DNA of 64,000 bases from Dicaeum eximium (taxonomy: Eukaryota; Chordata; Aves; Passeriformes; Dicaeidae), in contig VWZP01001731.1 in the NCBI GenBank assembly GCA_013396995.1, positions 228,042-292,041 on the forward strand. The letters are read 5' to 3'. The position numbers and the translations under genes are program-made. Under the pieces are notes generated by a model, which was given only the letters and a program-made list of their open reading frames with translations, was not told the DNA's origin and did no database searches. Positions 52,401 through 61,400 of this stretch are shown piece by piece. Each line of letters starts with the position of its first letter. Within the stretch, counting starts at the first letter, position 1.

Positions 52401-55400
52401 CCAAATTCCTGTATTTTTCCATGTTTTACCTCTGTCAGGAAAGTACACTCTTTGAGAAGAAAAAACGGGTCTGAATTACAGCATTAGCTCAACGTCTATG
52501 CAGCTGCCTATGAAATAAATTGTATTTTTATTTGTAAATAGGTTTTTTTACTTTTTTTTTCAGAAGAGATGCTCCTTTTACACAAAAGCTAGGGGCTGGT
52601 ATATGGAAATTTCAGTGAAGAATGGTTAATATGTCAAAGACACAACCTCACAACCTAAAAGCCTGTCCAGTGGTACCAAGAGAAAAAAAAAAAAAAGGAG
52701 CGCTCTGTCACCAAAGCTATGTTTAAAACATTTATGGGCTATACTAATACCTAACATCAAAGCTTTCATCAAGAGTGTTGAAAATAATTAACACATTTAC
52801 TTCTAGAAGAGTGGTCTTATTTTCCTCTCCCCAAAGTAATTGAGTACATGCTTATTAAGGAAGAACAAATTTTCCTATTTTTATATTAAATGAAATCACA
52901 TCAGGCTGGATAGACATGTGTGAAATTTAGACAGTATTCCAAGAATAAGAATCTCCTCTTATTTTTTGATGTTAATGAAAATTCAAATATATCCATAGTA
53001 CAACAGGATCTCACTGATAATGACGCCTACTTCATCTAAGGCATATTGAACAGGTAAAGGTGAACCCTTGTCTTCAAAATACAAATTTAAACTCAGGTAA
53101 GTCCCTTCAAATCTCCAAAGCTCCTAAAGGTAGAACACTTTCTACAGCATAACCTTATACATTCCAGGTAAAGGCTAATAAAAAAATCAAAAAACAAAAC
53201 AGAACAACAACAAAACAAAACAAAAAACTAAGAAACAAAATCTAACCTGAATTATACCTACCAAATTTTACAATTTAAATTAAAAACAAGCACTGAAGTA
53301 CAGTGCAAGTTACCAGTTCTAAAACTAACAGCTTACTACACATTCTCAATGCCAATATAATCCTTCACAGATAATTCAACATACTCCTCCTTCAAAGCTT
53401 TAGCTCTCCTATTAAGACACCTACTTAACCCAGAACTGCAGTTCACTAGTTGTAACTATTTTATCAAAAACAAAATACTCAGGCTAACTCAATCAGCAAA
53501 ACATGATATACTATACTACTTTTCTGTCACCTTGCTTCAGACAGAGTACAAGCAGTTCCTAAACAGCAAGCACAAGGAAAAGAAGTTGTTTCAAGAGATG
53601 CAAGTATTTCAGTGATGACCTTTACACTCAGCAGTTATGGCAAAGCAATAGGCCTAAGCACTATACTCAAGAACAGTTTTTAACACTGATCCAGTCCAAC
53701 ATGTTCCTTTGCTGTTTAGAAGTTCAGTCTTTATTTAAATATTCTAACATACCTTTAAGTCTCTATGAATAATAGGAGGCTTCTGCTTATGCATATGCTG
53801 CACTGCTCTGCAGGTCTGATAAAAGATCTTCAAAACTGTGTCACAAGAGATAGGTCCTTTGGATTCTACTTTCTTTAAGAATTCCACCAGCTGTCCTGCA
53901 GGAAACGAGAGAAATTCACATAAGCACACAGACAACACTGCAAATTCTGAAAGCCTGACAGAAAATAGACTCTTGTCAAGAGAGATTTACAGTCTTGAGT
54001 TGTATTAAATAGATTTTCTGAAAATGGCAAGTCCACGCTAACTACAGTGACAAAAGAAAGAGTGCTCTAAGGAACTACTCCTACTCTTCCTTTCTCTGAC
54101 TAGTCTCACACTCAAAAAACTTAATGATTACCTCATATTTAAGACAAGGTTAAACTGTTGTCTAAAAAACCATGATCTTTATCCTAGAATAGATAAGTTT
54201 GAACTCTAGCACCACTGAACCATGCTATCTTTACAGTCATTCCAAGCTTGTAAGTTAACAAGCAACCCATGCAAAACAGCTGCCAGAAGCAACATGCAAC
54301 TCTGGGAAAAGAAATAAAGTTTACCTTTACACAGCTCTGTAAGCAGAAGAAACTCTCCCTGCCCCGTGTCTGATTCTTCTTTTCCTATAGATGCTGCAGA
54401 GCAAAACTGGACAATGTTGGGATGACCTGAAAGTTTTTTCTGGAGATAACACATTCAAGGAAGATAATTCCCAATTTCACTGATATTATTGCATTCAGTA
54501 GTTCATTTTAAATGTTAGCTTAAAACCACAGAAAGCATAACAGCTGCAATCAATACTCTAAGCAAAGCAGGGAAATACATGCCTCATCTGTAAGAAATCT
54601 GAGAAAGCAACCTAAGGTAATGAAATAGTCAAAATAAAATACTAAAAAATCCTTATGATTACAGCTTGGAAGAAACTGGACTCAGTAACAGGTCCAGCTC
54701 TTTTTGTCTTTTGACAACAACTGCCTCACAGGAGTAGCAAGGACATCTAATTATCAGCTGCTTCTCTAGATGGCTGATCAACAAAGGGCTATGGTATCCT
54801 CACCTATCTTTCCCAAGGAAGTATTAAGTATGCCATGCTTCAATTCTAAGTAATTAAAATAGAGTTCAAAAGAACTAGAGGTCTAAAAGGGCAAGAGACT
54901 TACCCTCCCATCATTAGTAATAATCTTTCATGCTAAAACCTTTATGATGTTTCACTTTCAGTTCAAAAATTTGAGGTATCATTTTTGAGCTACGTAAAGG
55001 GGAGTACAGTGTAAGTGATCTCAGCTCAGGCCAGTGGAAGTTACGTGCATACACTAAGACTCATGCCTGTGAGACAAAATCTATTTACAGGATGCATTCA
55101 CCAAGTCTGAAGAGAGAAAAGCAAAGACTTCATAAGCAGAACAAAGCTATTAAAAGGGCAAGCTGGAGCCACACAATTCACATTAATCTGATCTTACGCA
55201 TCTCTCCACAAACTTCTATTCAGAACTGGAGGAATTAATTGCATTTCACAGTCTTATCTCAGAAAGTTAACAACAATTTAGCCTTCATCATGTTGTACGC
55301 CTGCTTTAATGACTCTGAGCTGTGAAAAACATCCAAAGAACATTGAGTTCTTTACTCTTGGCAAGACAATGTCAGAGTAGATAGAAAATGTATAGTGCTA

Positions 55401-58400
55401 TGGTACTCTGTCTTGGAAGTGTACTTCTCATAAGTGGTGTTTAGGCTAAGATTTTGCCAAATATATCAGCAATCATAAAAAGAAATGTTTGAGTAGTTTA
55501 AGTTAGGATCAGTGGGTTTGCCTGCTAATTCAAAATGAAGCTGAACACTCAGAAGGGAACACATCAGCATACCACAGCTATTCACTGACTCTTGAGGGTC
55601 CAAGAAGAGCCAGGCCAGGGAGAAGATATTGAATTTACTAAAATCAAGGATTTAAAACACTCAGAGATTACATTATACCTTACTATCTGACATCACTGAA
55701 GATAAGGAGGACAGCAAGTACACTGAGAAACATCTACTTCTTGTTTCTGATGCATGTAGTCTACTGAAATTTCTTCCTTAATAGCCAGCATTACTTCTTA
55801 AAGCCACATGTATCCAAAGCAGAAATTAATAAACATTGAGAGTAAAAGCAAAGAGCAATAAATCCAGTGCATGTGAGAAAATTCTATTTAAGAACTAAGT
55901 ATCATCTAAAGTCAAAAGGTCTCTTGACTACATTCACAGGGCTGCAAGAAAGCCCAAATAAGAATTTCACTTCTTGATAGAAGTACATGGCAAAGTCTAC
56001 ACTAGATACAAAAATTATCTGCACGCACTGTATTACTGCAATTTTCGAAGAACTGAACTTTCTGGATGTTGGTACCAGATTCATGACAAACCATGAACCC
56101 AGACCTGCAGAATGTCAGTCCTCTTAGGCAGTGTATGGCATGAAGAAAAACAAAATCTCTACAGTAATCATTACCCATAAATCTCAGGCAGTTAAACATG
56201 TTACAGAAAAGGATACCATAAAACAAACTTCCTGAATGATGGCCTTGTTCTTTTCCTCTTCATTAGACAACAATCGCTGTCAAAAAAACCAAAATAATTG
56301 AGAAGATGTAGTTACTGAAACTTATAGAACAACAATGCAGAGATTTTTTTTTCCACAGAATATGAAGGATAAACTATAGTCAAAAACCTAAGGAACTGAA
56401 ATGGGGCAGTAAACAAAGCTGGCTTATGGCACATTTTGACATTCTGTCATAAATAATACCCAGCTTTCCAGTTACCTGGACTATTCAGGTTTAGTGATAA
56501 TTGAGCAGCTGTAACTTTTGATACCCTTAAAAGTAACCGCTCTGACAGCTTTGCTAAATAAAGCACTAAAGTCTCCTCGCTGCCGCATTGTGGCCTAACA
56601 AGGAAAGATTCACCTGCTGTCTGAAATATTCAGCAACAACCTTCAACTTACTGTAGAATAAACTCCTCCAAATTGTGTATGTTTTTCAATGGTACTCATG
56701 TGATCAGCAAAATTAAGCATTACTGTTTATAGTATTACCTGGATTTGCAGTCAACATTTGACTACAATCAGCCTGAGCATTCACTAGAAAAGTACCAGTT
56801 TTACAGAACAAAGGAAGTATAGTAATGGTTCACCTTTTGTGTGAGCCAATAAATACCTGTTGTTTTTTTTAATGGGGCTACTTCTAGAGGACCTTTCAAA
56901 CACATTTAGTATATGGCTTTGGTCACATATTTTGTTACTGCAGGATATGGAATGAAATGGAAAAAGCCAAAGTTATTACTGGTGGTATAATCCCAACTTA
57001 CCTCTCCCACCCCTTACACAACTACCCTGTTTACAGCTGATTACCAGAAGCCTCTAGAAACCAATAATCCAGAGAAGTGTCTCTAAAAAGCACCATGCTG
57101 AATGTTTAAACAATGAGTCAAAGTGTGAAGCATTATTTTTAATACTAAGGAAATTTACTCTTAAGGTAAGAATGTAAGCTAAATCTGCTTCTGACAAATG
57201 AAAAAGATACCTGTATTCCACTTCAGGTAACTATGAAATATTCTTTTTACCATGCAACAAAATGCTTTGGACTGGATCATGATTTTCTACACCAAATAAA
57301 AAAATAAAGACCAGTAGCATCTAAAGACCGATTCCCCTGTTTGTCACCCAAGCATGAAGTGCAGGGTTCTAACTGTAATGACCATTCTAAATAGTGGGCT
57401 ACAAACACCACTAATATATTCTGTTTTTCCAGGTTACTTGCTCAGTGGCATACATCAAGGACTAATTGTCATGCTAAAATATCAAGCTAAAAGACAGACC
57501 TTACAAACCTATAGCAAAGTCATTAATATTACCTTCAAAGCATAATCTTTGCCACTTCCAAGATCTTGTGCTTCATAGACAAAAGCAAAACCCCCTACAA
57601 GAAGAAGGCACATTAAGTCAGTTTTAATTTCAATATTTAGGTACATCATTCTTTTTAGTCTAACACAATCAATACATGAATTCAGATACATTGCTAAATG
57701 TACCAAGCACACATTTTTCAGTATCTGGTCAAGATTCCTGATATTCAGCAAAAGTTCAGGTATTCTATTTCTTTCTTGTACATATGCCAAGAGCACACTG
57801 ACTTTGTTACTTTCCTGCATTTTGTTAAGCCTGCATGTGCAAATTTCTTATGAAGCCATTTTTTTAAAAAGGCCCTTATAAAACCAAAACACAGTATGGC
57901 AAATATTACTTGATAATTTCAATTAAACTTTTTGGTATTACACTGCTAACACTTCATACAAAAAACAGCAATAACTAAGGAAGGTAAGTGCTAAACATAC
58001 ACATCCTGTTTTTTAAGATAATTGTCATGTCAGAAAGCGTTTTCAAGAGCTGAAGCACACATTACAGTAAGGGTAATAATGTTAGTAAATTGTAATGTGT
58101 TGTTCCATAAAACATTTCCCTTCCAGCTCCTTTTGCCAAACTATCTATTTACGCAAACACTTCCCTTTACTCAAGAGCACTGTGCAAACCTCATTGAGAT
58201 AGCAGAACTTTGAGAGTATATAACTAGCTTAAAATAGGCATTTCTACTTCAGTGATTGCACCTTATTATTAAGTACTGAAATGCTAAACAGAATGGAGTT
58301 CATTAAACTTTCCAGATCTCCAGAGAAAAGACAATGTGCCTGGTTAATTCCTACTTCATTGCACCTGCTTTATAGAGAATCCAACTGCTATGGCCTACAA

Positions 58401-61400
58401 GCTCACCTTTCACAACTATGCCCCTCTCAAAACATAGCTTTAAGTAAGTTTCCCATTCTGTCATTTCACTCTTTCACCTGAACACAATTAAGCTCCATAC
58501 AACTCAGCTCATTCCATGTAGTATTTGGTTCACTACTACTGCAGCACTACAGGAGAAACCATGTTTAATTCCATGGAGTTTCAGGGATAACAAAGGAGTT
58601 AGAGCATGTTGTAAAGGTACTTTTAACTTTTTTTTTAAAACCATATATTATTAGTGAAAACAATTACTAAACAAAAGGTAAAACTAGTCCTACTGCTTCG
58701 TTCTTAAAAGCACTTTCGTTTTCAGTTTGATGCTGGCTCCCTTGAAGAAGTAGTCTATTAAAGCAGTTTTAATACACCCTCAGTAGGGACAAGTTTACTG
58801 GCAAAACTTCTCATCTGCCATAACAGTTTACTTCAAGCCCCCTGACCAATATATTTTGCAAACATTCAAAAAAATGAATTTAAAAAGCACTTTTAACAAA
58901 CCCCTACAAACAAACACCTGTACAGCAGACCTAACCAAGACAAATGGTAAAATGGAAGTTAAGAGAAGAACAACTTCTAGGGGTGTCTAAAGAACATAAT
59001 TATATTTGGGGTGTTTTCGTTCATTTTCTCCACTCATGTAAATGTCTGTAGATTGTTTTAAGACAGTTTTCTGAGGCTTTCTGTATCAGCAAAATCATCT
59101 TAGTATTCCATACAGATCACCAGTGTAGAGATATGTACACACCCATCCCAGCTATTGCCCAGAGAGACAGGTTTTGCATTGCTGAGGCATTTCAGAGCTC
59201 CACTCTCAGAAGAAGCTTGGAGCCCAAGCTCTACAAGGTTTCTCAGACAGTATTTTCTAATTCAGAAATTACAGCAGAAGAAAACTGAGTTTATTTCTTT
59301 TCTGTAGACACAAGCTCTCACACATCAAGGCTCACTACAGAGCACTCCACTATCTCATGAAAATCAGGAACTAACTCTACCATTTGCTTTATTAGAGAGC
59401 ACTCTGCCCTTATCCTGGCACCACCACAGGCCTCAGGCAGTGCTCCTGTCAGTACTTCATCACCCTTTTACGGAGATCTGAAGACCGCTGCTTTTCCAGC
59501 CAGGAGATTTGGATTCTCCCTCAAGTCAAACCAAGGTGTCACGTAATACCGAATAACTTCACTGCATTTACACATCAAGCTGGATTTTAAACCACTCCTT
59601 TTTATCATGTCCCTGTTATTCACATCTTCACACATTATTTTTTCCAATAAGCAGCTTCAGTAAAATGGCAGCTAGAGAAGCATCAAAATAGGGACATCCA
59701 CCACAACATAACAGTGCTCGCTACTGTAATTCACTCACTGTTTCATTACACAGTTAACTAGTCATGAGAAAGCGAGTGTTTGAGTAGCTTCCTGTTTGTA
59801 ACTGTTTGATATGACTTGTCTACTCCTCTCCGAAATACTGACGAAATTTGTTTCCATGTCAAGGTTCAGTGGTTTATGTTTCAACTATAGCTTGACTGAA
59901 ACACTGTAATTCTAGCCTGGAATGTAAGTTATAGTGCACCTTACCAGAAAGCTTTTCTATCAAAAATATCAAAACAGAAAAGCTCTTCTGTTATTGCCAA
60001 GCATTGAATTAGAAGAATTTTTTTTGAAGTCCAGTCATGCATTTGTGTCCATTGCAAGTCCTAGTAACATGATGAAACTACCTCAAGAAGGAGGGATGGC
60101 TCAAACTTAAAGATCTGTACATTTTCCCACACCCTTGAAAAACGGAGAGGTAGAGTACCTTCAAACTTTCAGAGTTCCCCTGCAAGAGGAATTGCTACAG
60201 CCAAGAAACAGCTTTAAAAAACACAACTCTTCCGTTGAAAACATTGTTTACATTTACAGTAAAGAGAATGGAAACTGGAAAGCTGCTAGGTCAGGTGCTT
60301 TAGTTGCTCTTTAGGAATCATCTTTTTTCTCCGCCTATCTGTCAGCAAATAAAAATAACAATGTTCACATAAACTTGACATTAAGCATTCAGTGTGCCTC
60401 TGCTGCTAGAGGTTTACAAATTAAAACCACCCAAAAACCTGAACTTAATTAGGTTATCATTATCCTATGACTCCAGTAGTTGCAGAGACCATCCTATAAG
60501 CTTGGCAAACTAATACTGTGTGTTCACACCCAAAATACTGAGGAAGCCCTGAAGTATCAAAGAAAAAAAGTTGCTTTAATTGCAAAAGTTTCACCTTGAC
60601 AGAAGACAGCTTGTAACAAGTCACATACCTATGTGGCTTCAAGTTATGACATCTATTTTTAAACTAAAAAAAAAAAAAAAAAATTAAAGTCTGTACCCAT
60701 TTAAGTCTGTAGCCTATTGCTATCTTTCTGACTAAGGAATAATTTTTTCATTATGGTAAAAGCTTTAGACTCAGATGAAACAGATTGAATAATGCATTCT
60801 TTTTCTCATCATGTTTCTCTTCTTGTGTGCTTTCTCGTCAATGTTTGTTACTCAAAGGAAGCATAATAATTCATTACATGTGAAGAATGGTTGTTAAACG
60901 TGTGCTACAGAACTTGCTTGTTCCCTGTTTTTCACGCAACCTGGTTTATTCTAAATCGTTCAGTCTCATATACACAAGAAGCCACAATATTCACTAATTA
61001 GGCAGGAAATCTGTGACTATTTTACTTAACTAAACTTGTGTGGGGGTCTGTACACTTAACAGGAGGATCCAAGAGAGCCATGACAACTGAGGCCACCATC
61101 ACAGCAAGAGCAAGTAGGGATTATATGTAAAGGCCCTCACCAAGGTCTCTAAAATCTTATCTGCAATGAGCTAAAGAAATGTCCAAGCAGAAAAAATAAA
61201 CACAGGGTATCACATTCTAGAAGTGCTCAGTCCAGTCTGTGACACACTTGGTCTGTTCTTGCATTTAGAGGTAGTATCAGCACAAGAGACCACCACCAGC
61301 TCATCCCCCAGGGGTTGCTGTCAGCCTCCTGCAGCAGCACACCCTATTTTCAATCAGCCCAGTCCTACCCCAGCACAACACCTCTGTGGTGAAACAACCA